Source: Oceanococcus sp964629015 | GTDB lineage: Bacteria > Pseudomonadota > Gammaproteobacteria > Nevskiales > Oceanococcaceae | Direction: 5' to 3' | Assembly (NCBI GenBank): GCA_964629015.1 | Contig: CAZVMN010000004.1 | Coordinates: 1-64,000 of the forward strand | DNA length: 64,000 bases | In this document: one piece after another, positions 16,864-25,935 of the stretch | Layout: every line of letters begins with the position of its first letter | Position numbering within the stretch: the first letter of the stretch is position 1 | The notes under the pieces: model-generated | Seen by the model: only the letters and a program-made list of their open reading frames with translations | The model's database searches: none | What the model was told of the DNA's origin: nothing | Made by a program: the position numbers and the translations under genes

Positions 16864-19380
16864 TCAAAATGCGTACTGCAAGCGCACGCCGGCCGTGCGA
16901 CCAGGCGCAACCGACAATAGCGAATAAGATCCCGGCTCCGGCATGGAGAAATGATCCGAGAAGATCCGGTCGTGATCCTCAAGATTCTCCAGAAACGCCT
17001 CAACACGGTAACGCTCAGTCGGGCTCTGCCAGGCCAAACGGATATCCGTCTTGGTGTGCGACTCGACCTGATCAATCGGATTGCCGTAGGGACGGCGCTG
17101 ATAGTCATCGACCCAACTGACGGAAAGCACTGGCACCAGCTTGCCCCATTCACCGATATCCCAGCTGTAACGAATCAAACCACTCACAGACAGATCGGGC
17201 GCGTCCGACAGCGGCGCTCCGTTGAAGTTGTGCGGCTCATCTTCGGTACAACCCGGTTGAACGGCCTGATCGCTCAACTCTTCATCCCTGCCACAGAATT
17301 GCTTGAATCGCGCATTCAGCAAGGCCACGGACAACTGAGTGTAAATGTCGTAACTGGGCGTGAACGCCATTTCCAGCTCCAAGCCCTTAATCGCCGCCGC
17401 GCCGGCATTTTCCAGCTTGCGGCCACTGATAATGATCTTGCCGACCTGCAAATCTTTGTAGTCATACAAAAAGGCGGTCAGATTCAGCGTAAGCGCACGC
17501 TGCAGAAAGGACGCCTTCCAACCGAATTCGATCATGTTCAGTGTCTCGGGATCGACCGTGTTCAGCTCCTCACCAGCCAGCAGCTGCACAGTTCCCGGCT
17601 TGTAGCCGCGGGCGAATTTGCCATAAAGCATGCCCTCCTCCAGCCACCCGCGACCACCGTGGAACCATTTGGCCCCCAACTCGCCGGTGGTGGATTTGAA
17701 ATCGCCACTGATGTCCGTGCTTTTGTCATCCACCGGGAACGGCACCGGTACACCAGTCTGATAATCGCTGATGAAGATGGTTTCACGCTCGGTTTTCAGA
17801 CGCAGAGAATCCAGATTCTGACGCGCACCGCCAAAAATTTCGATGTGCGGCCAATCCAGCAGCTTTCCCAGATCAGCCGAGGCGTTAAAGAACAGCGCGC
17901 GGGACCGATCCTCACGCAGCTCACCGACGAAATCGACATCCGCATCGAACGTGCGATTGGTCAGTCCACCGATCGATAACAAGTCACCTAAAGGCGCCAA
18001 CTGCGGGGAGAGAAGGCTCAAAACGGTGCCCAGGCCCTGCCGTGAGCGGGCATCCACATGAACATCGCCGAAAGATGTGAAGTGATACCAGAACAGGCCC
18101 ACCAGCCACTGGTACGGGCCATCATTCTGCGAGGTCAGACGCAGCTCCACATTGCGGCCTGTACGACGCTTGTCCGTGCTGGTTTCAACAATGGGTTCCT
18201 CGGTGCCATCCAGATCCAGCAACAACAGCTCATCTTCTTCCTGACGCCCTGCCATGATGTCCAGATCCACATCCCCGAGCAGCGGCAAATCGCTCATCTC
18301 GTAGGTGGCTTCCCCCACCAGCCGCTGAACATCCCGATAACCGGGCGGAAAATGACGATGCATAACCGAGCGCACCTGCAACAAGTCGTCCGGCAGTGGC
18401 ATCGCTCCGTAGCCTTCCAGGACGCCACTATCGCGGGTGATCTGCGATGCGCTGGCGACGGTGACTTGCGGACGGCTGCGATTGTTCACGTAGCGCAGCC
18501 CCAGGCGTAGGCCTTGCGTCGGCTCACTGGTAAGAAAAATCCGCGCAAAGCCTTCATCGACTGACCCCGGTTCGTCGGCACCTTGTGACAGCAGGTTGTC
18601 AAAGTAGCCCTGACGTTCGGTCTTGATGGCTGCAACACGCGCATTCAATCGCCGGTCGCCCTCACCCAACAGCGGCAGGTTCGCAAAGCCACGGTATTCC
18701 CGCTCTTGATAAGAACCCAATCGCACATCCGCTCCGAACTCCAACTCGGCCGAAGGCGGTTCCCACTTCACATTGACCGCACCAGCCGTGGCGTTGCGGC
18801 CATACACCGTGCCGGACGGCCCGCGCAGAACTTCAACCGCGGCCAAGTCATAGAAGCGCTCCGGGCGCCCTTCGATGATGAACCCATTGACGTGAAAGGC
18901 CACAGGAGAACTGCCATCACGCGTCTTGCCAACACCGCGGATACTGAGCGACTCCTCATTGCGCGTGACCAAGCCGGGCGTGAATTTGGCCAGTGCGGTG
19001 AAATCCTGAATATTGTTCTCGGTCATCATCTGACCGTTGAAGGCAGAGACCGCATTGCTGATGTCCTGAACGCGTTCCGTGCGCTTGGACACAGTCACGA
19101 TAATCTCTTCAATCTGAGGGCCTTGCGGCCGTGCACGCGCAGGCTCCTCGGGCAGAGCCTCCTCTTTCAGTGTGATGGTGGCAGGACGACGGCTCGCCTT
19201 GCGCTCGCCCGAGGATTCAGCCTGAGCCGAATCGGGCTCGCTTGATGATGCAGGCGCTTGGCTGGCAACCGGCTGATCGCCGAACAGCTCATCCAGGACA
19301 TCATCGTCTTGCGCACGCGCATCCTGCGCAAGACCGCTCACCAGCGCCAGCATCACAGCTGGCCATGTCGTTCTTTTCAT
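16864..19380 (-). CDS. TonB-dependent receptor, probable xyloside uptake
   Basis: An 838-residue outer-membrane receptor. It has a signal peptide (MKRTTWPAVMLALVSGLAQDARA), then an acidic stretch QDDDVLDELFG, a Ser/Ala/Glu-rich linker, a TonB-box-like EEIIVTVSKR, a plug domain (SIRGVGKTRDG, VEVLRGPSGTVYGRNATAGA) and a 22-strand barrel region ending in VRLQYAF. Its place between xylA and the alpha-xylosidase suggests import of xylosylated oligosaccharides across the outer membrane. It shares the DDxLDxLFG start of the mature chain with the receptor at 56413-58965. Confidence 0.9.
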   Translation of the reverse strand: MKRTTWPAVMLALVSGLAQDARAQDDDVLDELFGDQPVASQAPASSSEPDSAQAESSGERKASRRPATITLKEEALPEEPARARPQGPQIEEIIVTVSKRTERVQDISNAVSAFNGQMMTENNIQDFTALAKFTPGLVTRNEESLSIRGVGKTRDGSSPVAFHVNGFIIEGRPERFYDLAAVEVLRGPSGTVYGRNATAGAVNVKWEPPSAELEFGADVRLGSYQEREYRGFANLPLLGEGDRRLNARVAAIKTERQGYFDNLLSQGADEPGSVDEGFARIFLTSEPTQGLRLGLRYVNNRSRPQVTVASASQITRDSGVLEGYGAMPLPDDLLQVRSVMHRHFPPGYRDVQRLVGEATYEMSDLPLLGDVDLDIMAGRQEEDELLLLDLDGTEEPIVETSTDKRRTGRNVELRLTSQNDGPYQWLVGLFWYHFTSFGDVHVDARSRQGLGTVLSLLSPQLAPLGDLLSIGGLTNRTFDADVDFVGELREDRSRALFFNASADLGKLLDWPHIEIFGGARQNLDSLRLKTERETIFISDYQTGVPVPFPVDDKSTDISGDFKSTTGELGAKWFHGGRGWLEEGMLYGKFARGYKPGTVQLLAGEELNTVDPETLNMIEFGWKASFLQRALTLNLTAFLYDYKDLQVGKIIISGRKLENAGAAAIKGLELEMAFTPSYDIYTQLSVALLNARFKQFCGRDEELSDQAVQPGCTEDEPHNFNGAPLSDAPDLSVSGLIRYSWDIGEWGKLVPVLSVSWVDDYQRRPYGNPIDQVESHTKTDIRLAWQSPTERYRVEAFLENLEDHDRIFSDHFSMPEPGSYSLLSVAPGRTAGVRLQYAF

Positions 19381-19411
19381 TTATTGTCTCCCCCACAGTG
19401 ATCAACGGTTC

Positions 19412-20764
19412 CTAGTCGCGATCACCGCGCATGATGCAATCATTGATCAGGTTTTCCAGCAGCTCCTGCTTACCGCTGAGCTGACGAGGCTCACCATTGG
19501 CAGCGGCCAGATTGCGAAGATCCAGCAGACTCAATTCACCGGCCTCAAAACGCTGACCGTCAGCGCTGTCGAAGCTGTGGTAGCGCCCCGCTTTCAAAGC
19601 GGCATACCGCGGGTCATTGAGCACTCGATCGGCAATCAGCAAACCGCGCGCGAACGCATCCATGCCACCGATGTGGGCGAGAAACAGGTCGTCCGGATCG
19701 GTGGACTCTCGTCGCAACTTGGCATCGAAATTCAGACCACCAGTGCCAAGACCACCCGCTTGCAGCACTTCCATCATGGCGTGGACGGTGTCGTAAAGAT
19801 CGGTGGGGAACTGGTCTGTATCCCATCCATTTTGCGGGTTGCCGCGATTGGCATCGATGGAGCCGAGCAAACCTGCATCCGCCGCCATCCGCAGATCATG
19901 AGCGAAGGTGTGACCGGCCAAGGTGGCATGGTTGGCTTCAATATTGAGTTTGAAGTCGCCGGCCAGATCGTGCTCACGCAGGAAGCCGATCACAGTCTGT
20001 GCATCGAAGTCGTACTGGTGGTACATCGGCTCCATCGGCTTGGGCTCGATCAGGAACGTGCCGGTAAAACCGATGGAGCGTGCGTAGTCGCGCGCTTTGC
20101 TCAGGAACATCGCAAAATGCTCCAGCTCACGCTTGGTATCGGTGTTCTGCAAGCAGGCATAACCTTCACGCCCACCCCAAAATACGTAGTTCTCACCACC
20201 GAGTTCGACCGTCGCATCCAGTGCCGCTTTGACCTGTGATGCCGCATAGCTCACAACCTGAAAATCCGGATTGGTTGCTGCACCGTTCATATAGCGTGGG
20301 TTGGAGAACAGATTGGCCGTGCCCCAAAGCAGCTTGATTCCGGTTTCAAGCTGTCTGACTTTGGCCTGTTCCACCATGCTTTGAAGGTTTTTCTCGGACG
20401 CCGCCACGCTGGCGCCTTCCCAAGCCATATCGAAGTCGTGGAAACACCAAAAGGGCACATTCAACTTGCTGAAAAATTCGAACGCGGCATCCATGCGATC
20501 CAGCGCGCGGGCCTGTGGATCGGTCTTGGTCGCCCAGGGCGAACGACGGGTTCCCGGCCCAAACGGGTCCGCTCCATCAGCACAGAAACTGTGCCAATAG
20601 CAAACCGCAAAACGCAGATGATCCTGCATACTTTTGCCGCCCACGATGCGATTGGGATCGTACGTCTTGAACGCCAGCGGATTGTCCGATTCCGGCCCTT
20701 CGTACTGAATCTGACCAATGCCGGGAAAGAACTCCGTCTCTCCAATAAAAATGCTGCGACTCAT
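19412..20764 (-). CDS. xylA: xylose isomerase
   Basis: A 450-residue enzyme converting D-xylose to D-xylulose in the cytoplasm. I chose the ATG at 20764 (MSRSIFIGETEFFPGIGQI), since the longer frame lies inside xylB. Family marks include CFHDFDMAWEG with the catalytic His/Asp, FWGGREGYACLQNTD, the metal-ligand segment KLNIEANHATLAGHTF, and GSIDANRGNPQNGWDTDQFP. The length matches class II XylA. The start overlaps the xylB stop by 4 bp, so translation is coupled. The receptor and alpha-xylosidase genes follow downstream. Confidence 0.96.
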   Translation of the reverse strand: MSRSIFIGETEFFPGIGQIQYEGPESDNPLAFKTYDPNRIVGGKSMQDHLRFAVCYWHSFCADGADPFGPGTRRSPWATKTDPQARALDRMDAAFEFFSKLNVPFWCFHDFDMAWEGASVAASEKNLQSMVEQAKVRQLETGIKLLWGTANLFSNPRYMNGAATNPDFQVVSYAASQVKAALDATVELGGENYVFWGGREGYACLQNTDTKRELEHFAMFLSKARDYARSIGFTGTFLIEPKPMEPMYHQYDFDAQTVIGFLREHDLAGDFKLNIEANHATLAGHTFAHDLRMAADAGLLGSIDANRGNPQNGWDTDQFPTDLYDTVHAMMEVLQAGGLGTGGLNFDAKLRRESTDPDDLFLAHIGGMDAFARGLLIADRVLNDPRYAALKAGRYHSFDSADGQRFEAGELSLLDLRNLAAANGEPRQLSGKQELLENLINDCIMRGDRD

Positions 20765-22281
20765 CTTGTGACTGTCCTTTTTTGCGGTGAGCTCTTGGCG
20801 CCATAAAACGGCGTCAGCGCGGCAAGTGCGTCTTGGTAGTCGCGGTAAACCTGCGCATAGGTGTCCACGATCAGCGGATCTGGGTAACAAGCGGCCGACT
20901 CATCCAGCTGTACGTGCTCGGCGGTGAGCCCAGCCAGATCTGCCGACCCGCCTTGCAAGACGGCCAAACTCTGCAATGCAGCGCCAAAAGCCGCGCCTTC
21001 ATCGTTCTTCAGGACGGCCACCGGCGTGTTGAACACATCAGCCACAATCTGTCGCCAGGTGCGACTTTTCGCACCGCCACCGGTGAGCACAATGCGTTGC
21101 GCCGTCACCCCCAGGTTTTGCATGCGATCGAAGCCATGGCGAAGCGCAAAGGTGGCGCCTTCTGCGGCGGAACGCAGCAGGTTCGCGGGCTGCGTGTTGT
21201 TGCGATCCAACCCCAGCACCACACCCTTGGCTTGCGGCAAGTTCGGTGTCCGCTCGCCGGTAAAAAATGGCAGGGTGAGCACGCCGCTCGCACCGGGCGA
21301 TGCCGCGTGAATCTGAGCTTCAAAAGCATCAAGTTCGGCGCCCACCAATTTGCGCATCAACTCCGTGCTCACGGTGCAGTTCATGGTGCAAAGCAGGGGC
21401 AGCCAGCCACCTGTGGAGGAGCAGAACGCCGCGATCTCACCGCGCGGGTCAATCGCCGGTGTGTCTGAATATGCGTAGACCGTGCCGGAGGTTCCCAGGC
21501 TGACTGTGACCGCGCCCACGCTGACATTTGCCGTGCCAATCGCCCCCATCATGTTGTCGCCGCCACCGATAGCAACCGGCACGCCGGCTGGCAGGCCCAA
21601 GTTCTCTGCGACTGACGGCAACAGCTGGCCGATAGCACCGTTGTCGGCACGCACAGACGGCAGGCAGTCGCGCAAATCGCGATCCGGATCTATGGCCGCC
21701 AGCAGCTCGCTCGACCATTGCCTGTTGCGGACGTCGAAAAAGGCGGTGCCCGACGCATCACCCGCCTCCATTGCGATCTCGCCGGTCAGGTAATAGTTCA
21801 GGTAGTCATGCGGCAGAAGGATGTGAGCCAGGCGGGCGTAAAGCTCGGGGCGCTCTTCGCGAAACCAGCGCACTTTGGAGGCGGTGTAGCCGGGCAAGAT
21901 CGGATTACCGGCTGCCTTGATGCACGCCTCAACGCCGCCAAGGGCATCCATAATCGAGGTGCAGTGCGCTGCCGTTGAGGTGTCACACCAAAGCTTGACC
22001 GGCGCCAACACCTGACCCTTGTTATCCAGCGGCACAAAGCCGTGTTGTTGGCCCGACACACCCAGGGCCTGCACACGGCGACGCAGCTGCGACGGAATCT
22101 GCTGCAAAGCGCTCGCCAGCGCGGCAATCCACCATGCGGCCAGCTGCTCAGCCACACCCTCGCCAGCCTGCTGAATATCCAGCGCAGCACTGGCGACAGC
22201 CACGGTTTGGCCTGCCTCAAAATCGTAAATCACGACTTTGAGGCTTTGCGTCCCTATATCAACACCGAGAACTGCGGACAT
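20761..22281 (-). CDS. xylB: xylulokinase
   Basis: A 506-residue FGGY-family kinase that phosphorylates D-xylulose to D-xylulose 5-phosphate. The start at 22281 follows a strong Shine-Dalgarno (GGGAGGAG). N-terminal phosphate-binding motif is GVDIGTQSLKVV. Substrate-site features include SGQQHGFVPLD, SKVRWFREERPE and GGGDNMMGAIG. The C-terminal ATP-binding motif is VLTGGGAKSRTWRQIVADV. It is the first gene of the minus-strand xyl operon, behind a promoter region with two LacI-type operators. Confidence 0.96.
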   Translation of the reverse strand: MSAVLGVDIGTQSLKVVIYDFEAGQTVAVASAALDIQQAGEGVAEQLAAWWIAALASALQQIPSQLRRRVQALGVSGQQHGFVPLDNKGQVLAPVKLWCDTSTAAHCTSIMDALGGVEACIKAAGNPILPGYTASKVRWFREERPELYARLAHILLPHDYLNYYLTGEIAMEAGDASGTAFFDVRNRQWSSELLAAIDPDRDLRDCLPSVRADNGAIGQLLPSVAENLGLPAGVPVAIGGGDNMMGAIGTANVSVGAVTVSLGTSGTVYAYSDTPAIDPRGEIAAFCSSTGGWLPLLCTMNCTVSTELMRKLVGAELDAFEAQIHAASPGASGVLTLPFFTGERTPNLPQAKGVVLGLDRNNTQPANLLRSAAEGATFALRHGFDRMQNLGVTAQRIVLTGGGAKSRTWRQIVADVFNTPVAVLKNDEGAAFGAALQSLAVLQGGSADLAGLTAEHVQLDESAACYPDPLIVDTYAQVYRDYQDALAALTPFYGAKSSPQKRTVTR

Positions 22282-22303
22282 CTCCTCCCGCGCCCCCTCA
22301 TTA

Positions 22304-22317
22304 TGTAATCGTTTACA
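22304..22317. promoter_or_regulatory. LacI-family operator in the xylB promoter
   Basis: TGTAATCGTTTACA is an almost perfect palindrome of the TGTAAACGTTTACA type bound by LacI-family xylose regulators. It lies 22 bp upstream of the xylB start codon, where a bound repressor would block transcription. Confidence 0.85.
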
Positions 22318-22420
22318 TTGTAGGGCGTAGCGCGTGTTCGTCAATACACCACGAATCTATTCTGTTTTATATTCAAAGCAGACAACGAACGTGCTTTGCG
22401 TTCAGGTTCACAGCGGACGA

Positions 22421-22434
22421 TGTAAACGTTTACC
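22421..22434. promoter_or_regulatory. LacI-family operator in front of the regulator gene
   Basis: TGTAAACGTTTACC matches the first operator at 22304-22317, with centres 117 bp apart. It lies 11 bp before the regulator's start codon, suggesting autoregulation and possibly DNA looping between the two sites. Confidence 0.85.
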
Positions 22435-22445
22435 CTCAGGCGGCT

Positions 22446-23465
22446 ATGACGGATTTTTCGATCAAAGAGGTTGCAAAGCTTGCTGGGGTGTCCACGGCAA
22501 CCGTTTCACGCGCCATCAACACCCCGGACAAGGTCTCTGAAACCACGCTCGACAAGGTTCAGGAGGCCATCTCAAAGACTGGATACGCACCGAACCGGCT
22601 GGCTCAAAGCTTTCGCCGTGGCCGCACCAATCTGATCATGGTCGTCCTGCCTTCGGTGGGAGACCCCTTCTTTACTGCTGTGATGCGCGGCATTCGTCGC
22701 GTGGCCAAAGACAAGGCCTATTCCGTGGTGATTGAGGAGACCCAAGGCAATACCATGACCGCTGACGAGATCGGTGCGATGCTAGTCTCAAACCAGACCG
22801 ACGGCGTCATTCTGCTCGCCAGCCTCTCGCCATTCGGCACCGAAATCCTGTCCGCCCGGAGTCGCCGTCGCATTCCCATTGTGGTCGGCTGCGAATGCAT
22901 CACCCCGGAACTCACGGTCTTGCCCAGCGTCCAGATCAACAATGTCGCCGCAGGCTCGGATGCCACCCAGCACCTGATCGAACATGGCCACACACACATT
23001 GCCATGATCAGCGGACAACCGAGTTCCCTGCTCACCAAAGACCGTGAAATAGGTTACCGCCAGGCCATGCACAAGGCACAACTCCCCGTGATGGATGGCT
23101 GGGTTGTGGATGGTGGACTTTCGATCAGCGGTGCCCGCGCCGCGACCAAGCAATTGCTGAACCACCCCAACCGCCCCTCGGCGATCTTCTGCGCCAATGA
23201 TGAAATGGCGATTGGATGTTTGGACGCCATCAAGTCTGCCGGCCTTGATGTCCCACAGGACATCTCGGTCATAGGCTTCGACGATATTCGCTATGCCGAG
23301 GTGACCGACCCACCGCTGACGACCATTCAGCAACCCGCCGAACACATCGGAGAACGGGCGATGATCGGGCTGGACCGTCTTATCGGCGCCACTGACACCT
23401 CGGACACTGCGCATGAAGTGCTGCCCCACAGATTGGTGGAGCGACAGTCGGTCAGCCGGCGATAA
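22446..23465 (+). CDS. xylR: LacI-family transcriptional regulator of xylose use
   Basis: A 339-residue repressor. Residues 1-60 form the LacI helix-turn-helix (TDFSIKEVAKLAGVSTATVSRAINTPDKV split over the first helices) with the hinge near YAPNRLAQSFRRGRT. The rest is a periplasmic-binding-protein-like ligand domain ending in VIGFDDIRYAEVTDPPLTTI, a standard LacI/GalR mark. It is divergent from xylB and separated from it by a promoter with two TGTAA-type palindromes, so it probably represses the xyl operon and itself. The inducer is probably xylose or a xyloside. The xylR name is used by function and is not homologous to the AraC-type E. coli XylR. Confidence 0.88.
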   Translation: MTDFSIKEVAKLAGVSTATVSRAINTPDKVSETTLDKVQEAISKTGYAPNRLAQSFRRGRTNLIMVVLPSVGDPFFTAVMRGIRRVAKDKAYSVVIEETQGNTMTADEIGAMLVSNQTDGVILLASLSPFGTEILSARSRRRIPIVVGCECITPELTVLPSVQINNVAAGSDATQHLIEHGHTHIAMISGQPSSLLTKDREIGYRQAMHKAQLPVMDGWVVDGGLSISGARAATKQLLNHPNRPSAIFCANDEMAIGCLDAIKSAGLDVPQDISVIGFDDIRYAEVTDPPLTTIQQPAEHIGERAMIGLDRLIGATDTSDTAHEVLPHRLVERQSVSRR

Positions 23466-23502
23466 GCGCCACTGTGCGATTGCGGGTCTTCTCGCGTCTC
23501 AG

Positions 23503-25929
23503 TCACAACGCGCACTTCAACATCACGGTGTGACTTTGTTGTGCTGACAAGACCCCCGTATCAACGCGAACAGTCCGCTCAAGGGCATCATAGGTCCAGC
23601 TGCTGAGGAGCCTGCCGTTCAACTCCACGGCTTGTGGCGCTTCGACAGCATGAAAGAGCACCTGCCAACGGCGCGAATTCAATGCACCGGCAAAATCACC
23701 GCCTTCAGCCGCACCGATGCGGAGACTGTGACAAGCGCCATCGCTAGCGCCTTGGCTCACCAGCGGAGTCCAGCGGTAGGCGCCATCACGATAGGCAAAG
23801 CCCTGCCCTTCATCCTCGTAAAGCCGGAACTCGCCATTGCCCCCGGGCCAGACATGGATACTCAGATTGTCCTGCGGACCCTTGGCACTGGTCGGCAAGT
23901 CTGGCTGCATCGGCAGGATGGCACCTTTACGCATGAACACCGCATAGTGCTCGAGCGGCACGGCGCGACTCACCCGAGCAGGACCAACCAGCGTTTCACC
24001 GGTAAAAAAGTCGTTCCACTCGCCCGGCGGAATCCACACATCCAGCACAGCCGGATCACCGGGCGTGGCAACAGTGGCGACGAGCATGTCATCACCCAAG
24101 GTGAACTGGCTGCGATATTCGTAGGCCTCCTCATGCGTCGGCCACTGCAAATACAAAGGCCGAGCCATCGGCAGGCCACTGTCGTGTGACTCACGACTGA
24201 GCGAGTACAACATCGGCACAAGACGGCCGCGCAAACGCAGAAACTCGCTGGCAACTGTCTCTGGCTTGCCGGGATATTCCCAAGGCAGTCGGTCACCATG
24301 ATGGGAATGCAGGCGCATGATCGGCTGAAAGGTGCCGAATTGAATCCAGCGCACATACATATCGTCCGGCAAATGCTGCCCCGTATTCACCATATTGTTG
24401 CAGTCAGCGCCAGGCAACGGCTCGCCCAGAAAACTACCGATGTCATGCGAAACATAGGGGAGACCGATGTTGCCTTCGGCTGCGGTCATTTCCGCCTGAG
24501 CGGCCATCAATTCCCAGGTTGAACAGGTGTCGCCGGTGAAATGGATGCTGTAACGATGTTCAGCAAAGGCACCAAGACCGTTGTTATCGATGCCACCTTT
24601 CCCATTCTGAAAAGAACCGCCGATCCGCGAGAAGGCTGGCCAGCGCGACCCCATCTCCTCATGCTGTTTGGCATATGCCGCGTTGATCCAGGTATCCGCG
24701 GAAAGCCCCGGCGCTTGAGCGCGTGAACCTTCGCAACACCAATCCAGCCACCAGAAATCGATGCCGGTTTGTTCGATCGGCTCGTGCAGATCGAAATAGG
24801 CATCCAGATGTGTTGCCTGAGTCCAGTCAAAGACATAACACGGTGTCGTTGGGTCGGCCTGGATGATCCGGCATGGCAATTCCGCATCGTCGGTCATCAA
24901 GGGCCCGGTTTGAGCGACCGTATCGGGGTACGCCGGATCCGACCCCGCGATGGAGGGATGCACATTCAGCCCAACATCAATGCCGCGCGCGTGCAGTTCA
25001 CTGACAAATCCGGTGGGGTCAGGAAATATGTCGCGGTTCCAATCCCAGCCGTTCCACGAGCAGGCATCATTCAGGGGCGCACGGATCACCGCATTCCACA
25101 CCACGCAACCCAGGTCCCGGTGCACGCGCTTCCAGTCGGTATCAATGGAAATCGTATCCAGGGGCACGTCGAAGTCGGCGAATTCCTCAACCTGCGCGAT
25201 CCATTCCTCGGCGGTGTAGCTCCACCAACGCGAGAACCAGACACCCAGGGCTTTCTTTGGCAGCAAGGGCGCTGCGCCAGTCAGATGGCGTAGATCCTGA
25301 AGCCCGCGCGCGTAATCCAGGCCATAACCAAACAAATAGCCGTCCTGATAGTGGCCGCCGGAGGCCGGGCGTGTTTTGAAGCCGGGAGGCGTATCGGTCA
25401 GCAGAACCGTGTTGCTGTCATTGAGCAGATACCAACCCTCGCGACTCAGCACGCCCTCATGCAAAGGCTGGGGATCTTTTTCATTGTCCAAACCGCGACG
25501 CCAACCACCGAGGTTGCCCGGCTGAGGCGCAAAGGACCAATCTGGGCGCGCCACCACCGTCTGCGCTCCCCGCTGAACTTCGATGCTCAGATTCTCTGGC
25601 GTGAATGGCCCGCTGTTGCGCTGATAACGCAGGATCAGAGCGGACGTTTCAATGATCAACGTATCCCCATCGATGCGCCGTACAAAATCATTAGAACCCG
25701 AAGGTCGCGTGGCCACCGTCTGCGTTGGGCGATCCTCAAACTGGGCATTTTCAGAGTATTCCATCCGAATCAGCGTGGGTGTGATCACGCTGAATCGTAC
25801 TTTGCCGTCTTCAATCAAACCGCTTTCGGCCGCCAGCTCAGCACGCCCGCCGCCACAGGCGCTGAGCACAAACATCAAAAGCAGTGAGGCGCATCGGAGA
25901 GGGTGTTGGTACATACGAGTCATCTTCAT
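23503..25929 (-). CDS. GH31 family glycoside hydrolase lipoprotein
   Basis: An 808-residue secreted GH31 enzyme. The ATG at 25929 has an AAGGAT ribosome site. The N-terminus is a lipoprotein signal ending in a lipobox (VLSACGGG), so it is anchored in the periplasm or on the surface. The GH31 nucleophile lies in FWWLDWCCEGS and the acid/base in HFTGDTCSTW. N-terminal beta-sandwich and C-terminal beta domains are present. The active-site pattern (DWCCEG) differs from the cytoplasmic alpha-xylosidase at 14296, so it may act on a different alpha-glucoside or xyloside before uptake. It lies 6 bp behind the SGNH hydrolase in one operon and converges with the regulator gene. Confidence 0.88.
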   Translation of the reverse strand: MKMTRMYQHPLRCASLLLMFVLSACGGGRAELAAESGLIEDGKVRFSVITPTLIRMEYSENAQFEDRPTQTVATRPSGSNDFVRRIDGDTLIIETSALILRYQRNSGPFTPENLSIEVQRGAQTVVARPDWSFAPQPGNLGGWRRGLDNEKDPQPLHEGVLSREGWYLLNDSNTVLLTDTPPGFKTRPASGGHYQDGYLFGYGLDYARGLQDLRHLTGAAPLLPKKALGVWFSRWWSYTAEEWIAQVEEFADFDVPLDTISIDTDWKRVHRDLGCVVWNAVIRAPLNDACSWNGWDWNRDIFPDPTGFVSELHARGIDVGLNVHPSIAGSDPAYPDTVAQTGPLMTDDAELPCRIIQADPTTPCYVFDWTQATHLDAYFDLHEPIEQTGIDFWWLDWCCEGSRAQAPGLSADTWINAAYAKQHEEMGSRWPAFSRIGGSFQNGKGGIDNNGLGAFAEHRYSIHFTGDTCSTWELMAAQAEMTAAEGNIGLPYVSHDIGSFLGEPLPGADCNNMVNTGQHLPDDMYVRWIQFGTFQPIMRLHSHHGDRLPWEYPGKPETVASEFLRLRGRLVPMLYSLSRESHDSGLPMARPLYLQWPTHEEAYEYRSQFTLGDDMLVATVATPGDPAVLDVWIPPGEWNDFFTGETLVGPARVSRAVPLEHYAVFMRKGAILPMQPDLPTSAKGPQDNLSIHVWPGGNGEFRLYEDEGQGFAYRDGAYRWTPLVSQGASDGACHSLRIGAAEGGDFAGALNSRRWQVLFHAVEAPQAVELNGRLLSSWTYDALERTVRVDTGVLSAQQSHTVMLKCAL

Positions 25930-25935
25930 CAATCC

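Noticed and set aside
16951..17979. Plus-strand 342-codon open frame inside the TonB receptor
   Set aside because: It is antisense to the receptor barrel with no recognisable motif and no ribosome-binding site.
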